Source: Lachnospiraceae bacterium (GTDB lineage: Bacteria > Bacillota > Clostridia > Lachnospirales > Lachnospiraceae). Taken from it: 64,000 bases of DNA. A program made the translations under genes and the position numbers. The stretch spans positions 124,001 through 188,000 of the forward strand of contig CAJTDK010000005.1 of NCBI GenBank assembly GCA_910575105.1, in the 5' to 3' direction. Of this stretch, positions 16,429-25,042 are shown piece by piece (positions within the stretch are counted from its first letter, which is position 1; every line of letters begins with the position of its first letter). A model generated the notes under the pieces. It saw nothing but the letters and a program-made list of their open reading frames with translations. It was not told the origin of the DNA and did no database searches.

Positions 16429-18208
16429 CGCGGAAAGGAAAGGCTGCAGACAAAGAAGAAGACAGAAGGAGGATATCCATGAAACAGGGCAGACAGGGCG
16501 GCTTGCCGAAGACCACCGAGCAGGAAGCAGTACAGGGCGGCTTGCCGAAGACCACCGCGCAGAGGATCACCATGCAAGGAGATATAGGAATAACTACGCA
16601 TCAGGAAGCAGAACAAGGCAGGGAAGGGGAAAGAGAAAGAAGCTGCCGGGCTGGGTGATCATCCCGGTTCTGGCAGCAGTAGCGCTTATCTGCTTTGGCA
16701 TATCGAAGGTTACTTCGGGGAACAGTAAAGGCGACCCGCTGCATGTAGTGGAGGCCCGGCGGGAGAGCATCAAGGAGATCTATAACACCTCAGGCACAGT
16801 AGTGAGCGAAAAGAGCAAGACATTCTATTCTCCGGTAAATGCACCGGTTAAGAAGAACAAGGCAAAAGTCGGAGAGGCAGTAAAAAAAGGAGATAAGCTG
16901 ATTACATTCGACACGTCGGACTTAGACAGGGACAATCAGACCTCGCAGCTTAACACATTGTCGGCAAGATATACCAATCAGGATGCAAAAGAGCAGAGCG
17001 GGCGCACGGCAAAGAGCATGGAGAAAGCAAAAAAGCAGGAAGAGGCCATGATCGCAGAGCTGAAGTCCCAGATCAAGAAGAAAAAATCAGAGATAAAGAA
17101 GCTGGAAAAGCAGGTGAAAAAGACAGCGGGGAAAAGCGCTAAAGCTTCGGAAAAGCTTGCCGGTATCCAGAAGAAGATGGCGGATAATCTTGACAGTCAG
17201 AGTATCTGCCGGGCCAGGAAGGAGAACGCCGAGCGCCAGCTTGATCATCTGGATGATCCAGAACAGGATGCCGGGCAGACAAAGGCGCAGCTTGTAAAAG
17301 AAGCGGAGGAGGCTACCAGTGAGATCAGCAGGCTGGAAAGGGAATACCGCACGCTGGAGCAGGAGTTAAAGCAGCTCGGCACAGACGGAAGCGCAGGAGA
17401 TCTTAGCTTGGGAGCCGACCAGTCCCTTATGCAGGCCAGGCAGGAGCTTGAAGCTTTGACATCCAGCCTTTCGCAGGCGGAAAACAGCAGGCAGGCAGGA
17501 GCGGATACCGGGCTTACGAAAGCCCAGCTTAACCATATGAAAGTAACCGAGGATATCGCGGAGCTTGCAGAGCTTTCGACGAAGGAGCTGCTTGAAAAAG
17601 GAAAGGAAGGGATCAGGGCAGAATTTGACGGCATCATCTCCGACGTGAAGGCGCTGGAAGGGAGCGATGCCGTTCAGGGCGGCGAGCTGTTTACGCTGGT
17701 CAGCAACCGTGACGTGAGCGTACAGCTTGAAGTGTCCGCGGGAGACTTTGAGAATCTGGCGCCGGGAGAGAAAGCGGTGATCACCATCGGGCGGCATAGC
17801 TATCAGGGGACCCTTGAGTCAGTCAATAAGATCGCGCTGGCCAATGAGAAGGGCAACCCGGTCATCGGGGCAAAGCTCCGCATCGACGATCCGGACGACG
17901 ACATCTGTATCGGCGTCAGTGCGAAGGTCAATATAACCGTGGCAGAAAAGGAGGACGCTCTGTGCCTTCCTAACGAAGTGATCAATACAGCGTCCGACGG
18001 AGACTTCGTCTACGTGATCAAAGACGGCACAGTGATGAAACGGAAGGTGGAGATCGGCATTTCTTCAGCAAGCAGGTCGGAGATCCTCTCTGGCATCCAG
18101 AAGGGAGACCAGGTGGTAGCCGACATGTCTGATCAGCTGAAGGAAGGCATGAAAGCCACAGCGGTGCAGACAGCAGATAAAGAAGCAAAGGAGACAGATG
18201 GGGAGTAG
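16421..18208 (+). CDS. Efflux adaptor, HlyD/MacA family
   Basis: 595 residues. A basic, Arg/His-rich cytoplasmic N terminus (about 1-72) is followed by one transmembrane helix (about 76-93), a split biotinyl-lipoyl-like domain (first half about 105-170), a long charged coiled coil (about 190-330), and the second lipoyl half and beta-barrel (about 390-590). The start ATG at 16421 follows AGGAGGGG. The N-terminal region contains a 39-nt tandem duplication giving TGRLAEDHRA twice. A second, very good ribosome binding site and ATG at 16479 open a different frame through the same bases (see findings). Confidence 0.9.
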   Translation: MFNAERKGCRQRRRQKEDIHETGQTGRLAEDHRAGSSTGRLAEDHRAEDHHARRYRNNYASGSRTRQGRGKRKKLPGWVIIPVLAAVALICFGISKVTSGNSKGDPLHVVEARRESIKEIYNTSGTVVSEKSKTFYSPVNAPVKKNKAKVGEAVKKGDKLITFDTSDLDRDNQTSQLNTLSARYTNQDAKEQSGRTAKSMEKAKKQEEAMIAELKSQIKKKKSEIKKLEKQVKKTAGKSAKASEKLAGIQKKMADNLDSQSICRARKENAERQLDHLDDPEQDAGQTKAQLVKEAEEATSEISRLEREYRTLEQELKQLGTDGSAGDLSLGADQSLMQARQELEALTSSLSQAENSRQAGADTGLTKAQLNHMKVTEDIAELAELSTKELLEKGKEGIRAEFDGIISDVKALEGSDAVQGGELFTLVSNRDVSVQLEVSAGDFENLAPGEKAVITIGRHSYQGTLESVNKIALANEKGNPVIGAKLRIDDPDDDICIGVSAKVNITVAEKEDALCLPNEVINTASDGDFVYVIKDGTVMKRKVEIGISSASRSEILSGIQKGDQVVADMSDQLKEGMKATAVQTADKEAKETDGE

Positions 18209-19448
18209 GCGTATGGGACAGTTTGGTGAATATATAAAGATGGCGCTTTACAATATCAGAGAGAATAAAGGACGTTCCTTCCTGACCATGCTTGGCATCA
18301 TCATCGGCATTTCCTCCGTGATCACCATCGTGTCCATCGGAAATGGGCTGAAAGCGGATGTCATGTCCAGTACAGAGGTTAAAAGCGTAGCAGTGGTGCC
18401 TAATCCGGAGGAGACTAACCAGACAGCGGTGATCACCTGGGAAGACCTTGGGGCAGTGAAAGCCTCCCTGGGGGAACGCGCAAAAGGCGTGGCCTCAAGC
18501 AGTATGGCACAGGGAAATGTGGAGACAAGAAAAGGGAACTTTGACGCGTACGTGATGCTGACAACCCCGGATGCCGAAGTGGATCCGTCGGAGCTTGGGC
18601 TTCTGTACGGCTCCTATTTTTCTGAGGATGATGTGGTGAACGCAGCGGCAGTCTGTGTTCTTGACAAAGCAAGCGCACTGTATCTGTTCGGGACGGCGGA
18701 TGTGGTGGGGATGGATGTTGACCTGCTGATCGAGGATGCGATCGTAACGCTGACCATCAAGGGCGTGCGCGACGGCGACCCGGAAGTCATGGCGGCCAAT
18801 GAAGAAGTGATGAAGATGTTCGGCATGGTCATGCCGGTCTTTATAGAGCTGCCCTACACAATCGTAGAAAGCTGGGGGGAGCGGGTAGAGGATTTCCAGT
18901 CACTGAATATATTCCTTGCGGAAAATGAGGATGAAAATGCGGTGGCGAAAGCGGCGGTCCGGGTGCTGGATGGCAGGCACAGGAACGAAGGAGAGAACCT
19001 GTTCATGAAACAGCAGTCCATGGATATGGCCAATGCTATGGGCGGTATCCTGGATGCAGTAACTGCATTTATCGTATTCGTGGCGGGGATATCCCTGCTG
19101 GTGGGCGGAATCGGTGTGATGAATATCATGCTGGTGTCCGTCACGGAGCGGACGAGGGAGATCGGTATCCGAAAGGCGCTCGGCGCAAAGACTTCTTCGA
19201 TCATCGTTCAGTTCCTGTGTGAGTCTGCCATTATCTCAGGTATAGGCGGGATCATCGGGATACTGATCGGAGCGGCGGTATCCGGGGCAGTATCGGCGCT
19301 TAAGATCGCAGGGCTTTCCGCAAGACTGTCGCCCGGCGCAGTGATCATCACGACTTGCTTTTCCTGTGGCGTAGGAATCGTATTCGGCATTTACCCTGCC
19401 AGGAAAGCGGCGAGGATGAGCCCCATCGACGCATTGAAACAATTGTAG
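18198..19448 (+). CDS. ABC transporter permease, MacB/FtsX type
   Basis: 416 residues: N-terminal helix with the family motif NIRENKGRSFLTMLGIIIGISSVI, a large extracytoplasmic domain (about 50-280), then three C-terminal helices with the FtsX pattern GGIGVMNIMLVSVTERTREIGIRKALGA. Overlaps the adaptor gene by 11 nt. Either ATG 18198 or ATG 18213 could be the start. Each has a purine-rich site at 4 or 7 nt, and 18213 gives MGQFGEYIKMALYN, closer to relatives. Confidence 0.94.
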   Translation: MGSRRMGQFGEYIKMALYNIRENKGRSFLTMLGIIIGISSVITIVSIGNGLKADVMSSTEVKSVAVVPNPEETNQTAVITWEDLGAVKASLGERAKGVASSSMAQGNVETRKGNFDAYVMLTTPDAEVDPSELGLLYGSYFSEDDVVNAAAVCVLDKASALYLFGTADVVGMDVDLLIEDAIVTLTIKGVRDGDPEVMAANEEVMKMFGMVMPVFIELPYTIVESWGERVEDFQSLNIFLAENEDENAVAKAAVRVLDGRHRNEGENLFMKQQSMDMANAMGGILDAVTAFIVFVAGISLLVGGIGVMNIMLVSVTERTREIGIRKALGAKTSSIIVQFLCESAIISGIGGIIGILIGAAVSGAVSALKIAGLSARLSPGAVIITTCFSCGVGIVFGIYPARKAARMSPIDALKQL

Positions 19449-19469
19449 ATCAAAAAAGGAGGAAGAGAG

Positions 19470-19856
19470 ATGTATAAACCGACAAAACTGTTAAAAATCG
19501 TATCCGTTCTTTTTATCATCAGCGCAGTACTGGGGATGTTCGGAACAGCGGTATGCTATATTATGCTGCCGAAGATGAGAGAGATACCCGGGGTAGATAT
19601 GAGCACCATCGAGGCAGTGCTGACGCCTCTTAATCTGGCTATGTCCGTAGTTAGCAGCATCTGCTCTGCAGCGGCAGGAATTCTCGGGTTCAGCGGACGT
19701 TCAAGGAGGGGAGCGGCCGTCTGCGTGGGAATCTATCTGGCGCTGCTTCTTGTGTCCGCAGTGCAGATGGCGATGAACGGAACATTCACCGTATTTGTGG
19801 CAGTGGACTTTATCCTGCCGGTACTGTACGGGTGGGGGCTGTACCAGTCCGAATGA
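19470..19856 (+). CDS. Small membrane protein, unknown function
   Basis: 128 residues with four predicted hydrophobic helices (about 10-32, 50-68, 78-98, 104-124) and few charged residues. Starts 21 nt after the permease with a good AAAAAAGGAGG site, so it is the fourth gene of the efflux operon. I do not recognise the family. The position suggests an accessory or integrity role, without evidence for a specific one. Confidence 0.75.
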   Translation: MYKPTKLLKIVSVLFIISAVLGMFGTAVCYIMLPKMREIPGVDMSTIEAVLTPLNLAMSVVSSICSAAAGILGFSGRSRRGAAVCVGIYLALLLVSAVQMAMNGTFTVFVAVDFILPVLYGWGLYQSE

Positions 19857-20011
19857 CAGAAGATACCAGAAGTTATAACCATTTAGTTATATATATTATT
19901 AATTATTTTGTATTTGCGGAAGGGGTATTTCTGCTCTAAACTTAAAGTAGACCTGTTGATGATCATGGAGTGATCAGTTCTTTGGCACTGAGGATGCGGA
20001 GGGAAACGAGT

Positions 20012-21877
20012 ATGTACGAATGGGAAAAACTCCTGGAAAAAGAGATACTAAATGGTGAGGAAAAACGGGCGTTATGCTATGAGCTTCTGACAGAAGAGCC
20101 GGACATGGAGCGGATGATCCTTAAGTTCTTTACGGAGGAGGATTTAAAGGAGATCGCATCGCGCAGGATCGGCCGGGGGCAGGTGGGCGGAAAGGCGTGC
20201 GGGCTTCTGCTGTCCCGGAAGCTGATCGAAGTGCGCATGCCTGCATATCTGGAGTATCTGGAGCCGCATCATTCCTTTTTTATCGGCGCAGATACCTTTG
20301 AGGAATATCTTGAGATCAACGGATGCAGTATGCTGCAGGAGCTTTGCAAGTCAGAGGAGAGAGGCCGGATTTTAGAGAAATACGAGGAAAAGCTTCTTAG
20401 CGGTGTTTTTTCGGACAATATCCGCGCGCAGATTAGCGATGTGCTCCGGCACTATGATGAAGAGCCGCTGATCATCCGTTCCAGCAGTATTATGGAGGAT
20501 GGATTCGGCCATGCATTTTCCGGGAAATATGAGTCGGTATTCTGCAGCAACCAGGGAACTTTTGAGGAGCGGATTGACGAGATGCTGATGGCTGTCCGCC
20601 GGGTCTATGCAAGTGTATACCGGAAAGAAGCGTTGGAGTACCGGAAGAGGCATGATCTGCTAGAGAGCAGGGAGAAGATGGGTATCCTGATCCAACGGGC
20701 GGCCGGGCGGCGTATCGGGGATCTGTATTTCCCCATTGCAGCCGGGATGGGGTGTTCTTATAACCCTTATAAATGGGCGGAGAACTTAAATCCAGAGGCG
20801 GGCATGATCCGTATGGTAGCAGGATTTGGCACGAGAGCCGTGGAGCGTACCCCCGGAGATTACCCGAGACTGGTGAGCCTTGACCATGCAAGGGCCAATA
20901 TACGTACAACTGTAGCGGAACGTCACAAATTCTCCCAGAGGAAGGTGGATGTCATCGATCTTAAGGAGAAGAAGCTGGTGACGCTGTCTATCGACACGCT
21001 TTTTGACAAAGTCCCGAAAGTATATCAGAAGCTGGTATTAAGCCGCGATACAGATGCGGAGAGGCGTCTTGCGGAAAGACGGATATACCGGAAGATCTAC
21101 TTTGCCGACTGCCAGGGTCTGGTAGATGACGACGACTTTATCGATATGATCCGGAGTATGGAGAAGGTTCTGGAAAAGACCTACCGCCGTCCGGTGGATC
21201 TTGAGTTTGCGGTGACCATGTCAGAGGACGGCGGCTGGAGCGTGAATCTTCTGCAGTGCCGCCCGATGAAGATGACGGCGGAGGGTATCATACATATCCC
21301 GGAGGATATCGACCATGAGATTTTGTTCGATATCCGGAGGACTTCGATCAGTTATTCCAGGGAGATTTCGCTGGATTATCTTGTGTGGGTAGACCCGCAG
21401 AAATATTACGAATACGAATATCAGAAGAAGCCCGAGGTAGCTGCGCTGCTTGGGCGTATTAATGCTGCCTTCGAGGGTAAGAAGAGGAATGTGATTTTAC
21501 TTGTGCCGGGAAGGATCGGGACATCGTCGCCAGAGCTTGGGGTGCCGGTGCTTTATTGTGATATCCACCAGTTCTGCGCGGTGTGCGAGGTGGCCTACAG
21601 CAAGGTCGGATATAATCCGGAGCTGTCCTACGGCAGTCATATGTTCCAGGATCTTGTGGAGGCAGATATCTATTACGGGGCGATCAATGAGAACAGTAAG
21701 ACAAGGATATTTGCTCCCGAGCTTTTGCAAAAATGTAATAATGTGCTGGGTGAGTTCCTGGAAGATGAGAAGGAAGAACTATGTGAGATCGTAAAGCTTT
21801 ATGATGTTACAGACCGGAAAGCCGTGTTGATGCTTGATGCAAAGGTTGGTAGGGCGGTATGCCGGGTTTGTGATTGA
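20012..21877 (+). CDS. PEP/pyruvate-binding (PPDK N-terminal) domain protein
   Basis: 621 residues from ATG 20012, preceded by GGAGGG with 8-nt spacing; an earlier GTG at 19970 lacks a site. The ATP-grasp-like region is present: GGKACGLLLSRKLI (about 60-75), PLIIRSSSIMEDGFGHAFSGKYES (about 150-172) and LEFAVTMSEDG...VNLLQCRPM near residue 405, as in PEP synthase and pyruvate phosphate dikinase. I see no swivelling phospho-histidine domain (TxGGxxSHxA) and no PEP-binding barrel. The C-terminal ~200 residues are of unknown kind. Probably not a complete PEP synthase; a kinase or dikinase acting on another partner is possible. Confidence 0.75.
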   Translation: MYEWEKLLEKEILNGEEKRALCYELLTEEPDMERMILKFFTEEDLKEIASRRIGRGQVGGKACGLLLSRKLIEVRMPAYLEYLEPHHSFFIGADTFEEYLEINGCSMLQELCKSEERGRILEKYEEKLLSGVFSDNIRAQISDVLRHYDEEPLIIRSSSIMEDGFGHAFSGKYESVFCSNQGTFEERIDEMLMAVRRVYASVYRKEALEYRKRHDLLESREKMGILIQRAAGRRIGDLYFPIAAGMGCSYNPYKWAENLNPEAGMIRMVAGFGTRAVERTPGDYPRLVSLDHARANIRTTVAERHKFSQRKVDVIDLKEKKLVTLSIDTLFDKVPKVYQKLVLSRDTDAERRLAERRIYRKIYFADCQGLVDDDDFIDMIRSMEKVLEKTYRRPVDLEFAVTMSEDGGWSVNLLQCRPMKMTAEGIIHIPEDIDHEILFDIRRTSISYSREISLDYLVWVDPQKYYEYEYQKKPEVAALLGRINAAFEGKKRNVILLVPGRIGTSSPELGVPVLYCDIHQFCAVCEVAYSKVGYNPELSYGSHMFQDLVEADIYYGAINENSKTRIFAPELLQKCNNVLGEFLEDEKEELCEIVKLYDVTDRKAVLMLDAKVGRAVCRVCD

Positions 21878-21891
21878 AGGGCGGGATCCCG

Positions 21892-22048
21892 TGGGAGCCG
21901 TCTGCTCTTCCTGCGGAACCGCGCTCTCGCTCTGAAGAAACGCAGCGGTACTAAGTTCGGCACATATATCAGCTTTGACTGATATATGTGTTTTATTAAG
22001 TGCCGGCGTTTTTTACGGGATTCCTTTAGGAAGAACAGACGGCTCCCA
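21892..22048. repeat. 157-bp element with 21-bp terminal inverted repeats (MITE-like) enclosing a terminator
   Basis: Ends 21892-21912 and 22028-22048 are inverted copies (TGGGAGCCGTCTG / CAGACGGCTCCCA plus 8 further bp) with one mismatch in 21. The interior carries no gene but does carry a terminator hairpin. No clear target-site duplication is visible. Lies 15 bp after the PPDK_N gene. Confidence 0.6.
21961..21997 (+). terminator. Terminator after the PPDK_N gene
   Basis: Perfect 12-bp A/T-rich stem CACATATATCAG / CTGATATATGTG with 6-nt loop, followed by TTTTATT. Located inside the inverted-repeat element. Confidence 0.8.
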
Positions 22049-22143
22049 TTCATTCATTCATTCACTCACTCACTCACTCACTGGCCGGCGTTAATCTGTG
22101 GGTTGTGAGTATTTGGGTTGTGAGTATTTGGGTTGTAGTATGT
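22047..22143. repeat. Short tandem repeats
   Basis: About four ATTC units pass into five ACTC units (22048-22081). A 15-nt unit GGGTTGTGAGTATTT follows twice (22100-22114, 22115-22129), then a partial third copy. Intergenic. Apart from these, the element to the left and the operator to the right, nothing else is seen in 21878-22259. Confidence 0.85.
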
Positions 22144-22172
22144 TAATTATATATTATGTACAATTTTTTGTA

Positions 22173-22196
22173 TTGTATATTGTTGACAATTGACAA
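22173..22196 (+). promoter_or_regulatory. Operator of the pepT operon (dyad site 1)
   Basis: TTGT-N2-ATTGTTGACAAT-N2-ACAA, a 24-bp dyad with one mismatch in the core. The same architecture lies before the POT transporter gene (30206-30229), with a shortened form before the GntR gene (28398-28417). The core GTTGAC/GTTAAC fits GntR-family half sites. It contains TTGACA boxes, but I could not place a convincing -10. Confidence 0.65.
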
Positions 22197-22259
22197 TTTA
22201 CAACAAAGAGAAATGGATTTAAAATAAAACTGACAAATCTGTTAAAGGAGAAGTAAGTT

Positions 22260-23477
22260 ATGAGAGCTTATGAAAGGTTTCTTAGGTATGTGCCGGTGTG
22301 GACGACCAGTGATGAGGTGAGCGAGACGGTGCCTTCGGCAGCCAGGGAGCTTGATCTGGCCAGGATGCTGGCGGAGGAGATGAAGGAGCTTGGCATCACG
22401 GATGCGCGGGTGGATGACAAGGGATATGTGTACGGGTACATTCCGGCGACACCAGGGTATGAGGATAAGGCTTCCCTTGGACTGATCGCACATATGGATA
22501 CTGCGCCGGATGCGCCGGGGGAGGATATCAGGCCCCGGCTGATCGAGGATTACGACGGAGAGGATGTAAGGCTCGGGGATGGCGGCAAGGTCCTGAGCGT
22601 GGCCGACTTCCCGCATCTTAAAGGGCTTAAGGGGAGGACGCTTATCGTGACGGACGGCGAGACGCTTCTCGGCGCGGACGACAAGGCCGGGATTGCAGAG
22701 ATTCTGACAGTTGCAGAGGAACTGCTTAACGGGGAGATGCCTCACGGAAAAATCTGCATCGGATTTACGCCGGACGAGGAGATCGCCAGGGGATCAGAGC
22801 ATTTTGACGTGGAAGGCTTTGGCGCGGATTACGGTTATACGCTGGATGGGAGCGCAGAGGGCGAGATCCAGTATGAGAACTTCAACGCGTCCACGGCAGT
22901 CTTCACCATTCACGGAGTGAGCGTACATACAGGCACGGCCAAGGATGTCCTGGTGAATTCCCAGACGCTGGCGGCAGAGATCCACCAGATGTTGCCGGTA
23001 AGCGAGCGGCCGGAGACGACAGAAGGCTACGAGGGCTTCTATCATCTGGTGAGCGTCAACGGAACAGTGACCGAGACGAAGATGAAGTATTTTATCCGTG
23101 ATTTTGACCGGGCGGATTTTCAGGTGAAGGAAGAACGACTGCGCCGGATAGCGGCAGAGATGAATGAAAAATACGGCGAGGGCAGGGTCGAGGTAGAGAT
23201 TACCGAGTCCTACCGGAACATGAAGGAGATGGTTGAACCGTGCCGTCAGCTTGTAGAGTATGCGCTTGCGGCCACTAAGGCAGCCGGGGTTGAACCGGAC
23301 GTGGCGCCGATCCGCGGAGGTACAGACGGGGCAAGACTCAGCTTTAAGGGGCTTCCGTGCCCGAACCTGGGTACCGGAGGATATGCGTTCCATGGCGTGT
23401 ATGAGCACATCACCGTTGAGGGCATGGATCTGGCAGTAAAGATCGTGAAAGACATTATCAGGCAGTTTGCCGGATAA
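22260..23477 (+). CDS. pepT: Peptidase T (tripeptide aminopeptidase)
   Basis: Cytoplasmic M20B metallopeptidase that removes the N-terminal residue of tripeptides. At 405 residues it is the usual length. Metal and catalytic residues sit in the blocks LIAHMDTAPDAPG (H78, D80), LLGADDKAG (D140) and GFTPDEEIARG (E173, E174), with GGTDGARLS further on. Start preceded by AAAGGAG at 9 nt. First gene of the peptide/amino-acid operon, under dyad site 1. Confidence 0.96.
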   Translation: MRAYERFLRYVPVWTTSDEVSETVPSAARELDLARMLAEEMKELGITDARVDDKGYVYGYIPATPGYEDKASLGLIAHMDTAPDAPGEDIRPRLIEDYDGEDVRLGDGGKVLSVADFPHLKGLKGRTLIVTDGETLLGADDKAGIAEILTVAEELLNGEMPHGKICIGFTPDEEIARGSEHFDVEGFGADYGYTLDGSAEGEIQYENFNASTAVFTIHGVSVHTGTAKDVLVNSQTLAAEIHQMLPVSERPETTEGYEGFYHLVSVNGTVTETKMKYFIRDFDRADFQVKEERLRRIAAEMNEKYGEGRVEVEITESYRNMKEMVEPCRQLVEYALAATKAAGVEPDVAPIRGGTDGARLSFKGLPCPNLGTGGYAFHGVYEHITVEGMDLAVKIVKDIIRQFAG

Positions 23478-23562
23478 GAAGAGATGAAAAAGCAGACAGA
23501 AACATATAGAAAAAGATGTAAGACAGACAAAATCATAAAGGAAAATATGGGAGGACATTGTT

Positions 23563-24990
23563 ATGTCTGATGAAAAAAAGATAAAATGGTCCGCGCTTGC
23601 CTTCATGGCATTTTCTACAGTGTGGGGATTTGGAAATGTATTAAACGGATTTATTTACTTTAACGGAATTCAGGTTGTGTTAAGCTGGGTGCTGATGTTC
23701 GGGCTTTACTTTATTCCGTATGCGTTGATGGTAGGAGAGCTTGGCTCTGCATTTAAAAACAGCGGCAGCGGCGTGAATTCATGGATTTACGAGACGACGA
23801 CGCCGAAGCTTGCGCACTACGCGGGCTGGACTTACTGGGCGTGCCACATTACCTACATCGCCAGCAAAGGAAGCGGAAGCTTAAAGGCGCTGAGCTGGGC
23901 AGTGTTCCGCAACGCAGAGACATACGATACATTTCCGACGATCGCGGTCCAGATGGCCACACTTGCCGTATTCCTGGTCGGGTGCTTTATCGCCAGCATG
24001 GGTCTGAATCCGCTGAAAAAGCTGCTGTCACTGGCAGGAACCAGTATGTTTGTCATGTCGATTTTGTACATTATCATGATGCTTGCAGCGCCGGCGATCA
24101 ATCCGGGAGCGGATTACGTGACGATGGATCTGAGCATTGAGAACCTGATCCCAAACTTTAACGTGGCATACTTTACCTCATTGTCCATCCTTGTTTTTGC
24201 AGTAGGCGGCTGCGAGAAGATCTCTCCTTATGTAAATAAGGTGGAGAATCCAAGCAAAGGTTTCCCGAAGGGAATTATCGCGATGGCGGTCATGGTGCTG
24301 GTGTGTGCGATCCTCGGAACGGTAGCCATGGGCATGATGTTCGACCCGGCGCTTATCAATGCCAGCGACGAGGCGTTTAACTCCTATGCGGCCAACGGCT
24401 CTTACTGGGCGTTCCAGAAGCTTGGCGAGTATTACCATGTGGGCGATCTGTTCCTGGTAATCTATGCATTATGCAACCTGATCGGCCAGTTTGCAATCCT
24501 GATCCTGAGTATCGACGCTCCTTTGCGGATGCTCCTGGAAAATGAAAAGACGAAGGAGTTCATTCCGTCCGCTATGCGCAGGCAGAATAAGTACGGTGCA
24601 TATATCAACGGGATTAAACTGATCATCGTGCTTGCAGGAGCGATCATCGTCGTACAGACCTTTATGCCGGGCGCGGCGTCAGTGCTTCAGCAGCTTACCA
24701 GATTGAACTCGGTATGTATGCCGATGCGTTATCTCTGGGTATTCGTCGCTTATCTGGCTCTTAGGAAGGCGTATGACCGGATACCGGCTGAGTACCGTTT
24801 TGTAAAAAATCAGAAAATTGCCATGTTTTTTGGCGGATGGTGCTTTTTTGTAACGGCTGCATGTTGTATTATGGGTATGTATAGTAAAGAGCCTCTTACG
24901 CTGGCGCTGAATGTGATCACGCCGATCGTGCTGACAGCTCTGGGACTGATCATGCCGAAGCTTGCACAGCGGGAGAGAGCAGGAAAATAA
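23563..24990 (+). CDS. APC-family amino-acid permease, YjeM-like (glutamate/GABA antiporter group)
   Basis: 475 residues with about 12 hydrophobic helices. The start MSDEKKIKWSALAFMAFSTVWGFGNVLNG and VGELGSAFKNSGSGVNSWI match the YjeM/GadC branch of the APC superfamily. It sits between pepT and an aminopeptidase, so amino-acid exchange or export linked to peptide breakdown is plausible. Substrate is inferred only from the family name. Confidence 0.88.
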   Translation: MSDEKKIKWSALAFMAFSTVWGFGNVLNGFIYFNGIQVVLSWVLMFGLYFIPYALMVGELGSAFKNSGSGVNSWIYETTTPKLAHYAGWTYWACHITYIASKGSGSLKALSWAVFRNAETYDTFPTIAVQMATLAVFLVGCFIASMGLNPLKKLLSLAGTSMFVMSILYIIMMLAAPAINPGADYVTMDLSIENLIPNFNVAYFTSLSILVFAVGGCEKISPYVNKVENPSKGFPKGIIAMAVMVLVCAILGTVAMGMMFDPALINASDEAFNSYAANGSYWAFQKLGEYYHVGDLFLVIYALCNLIGQFAILILSIDAPLRMLLENEKTKEFIPSAMRRQNKYGAYINGIKLIIVLAGAIIVVQTFMPGAASVLQQLTRLNSVCMPMRYLWVFVAYLALRKAYDRIPAEYRFVKNQKIAMFFGGWCFFVTAACCIMGMYSKEPLTLALNVITPIVLTALGLIMPKLAQRERAGK

Positions 24991-25042
24991 AGGGCGGCCT
25001 GTGTAAACAGGAGCAAAGTAAAACAGTCAGGAGGAATTTACC

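Noticed and set aside
22047-22143. Tandem repeats considered as a CRISPR array
   Set aside because: Units are 4 and 15 nt, contiguous, without spacers; no cas genes nearby.
22173-22196. Dyad before pepT considered as a Rex (redox) site
   Set aside because: Rex sites have the form TTGTTA-N6-TAACAA; here the centre is ATTGTTGACAAT with no 6-nt gap, and the neighbouring GntR gene fits better.
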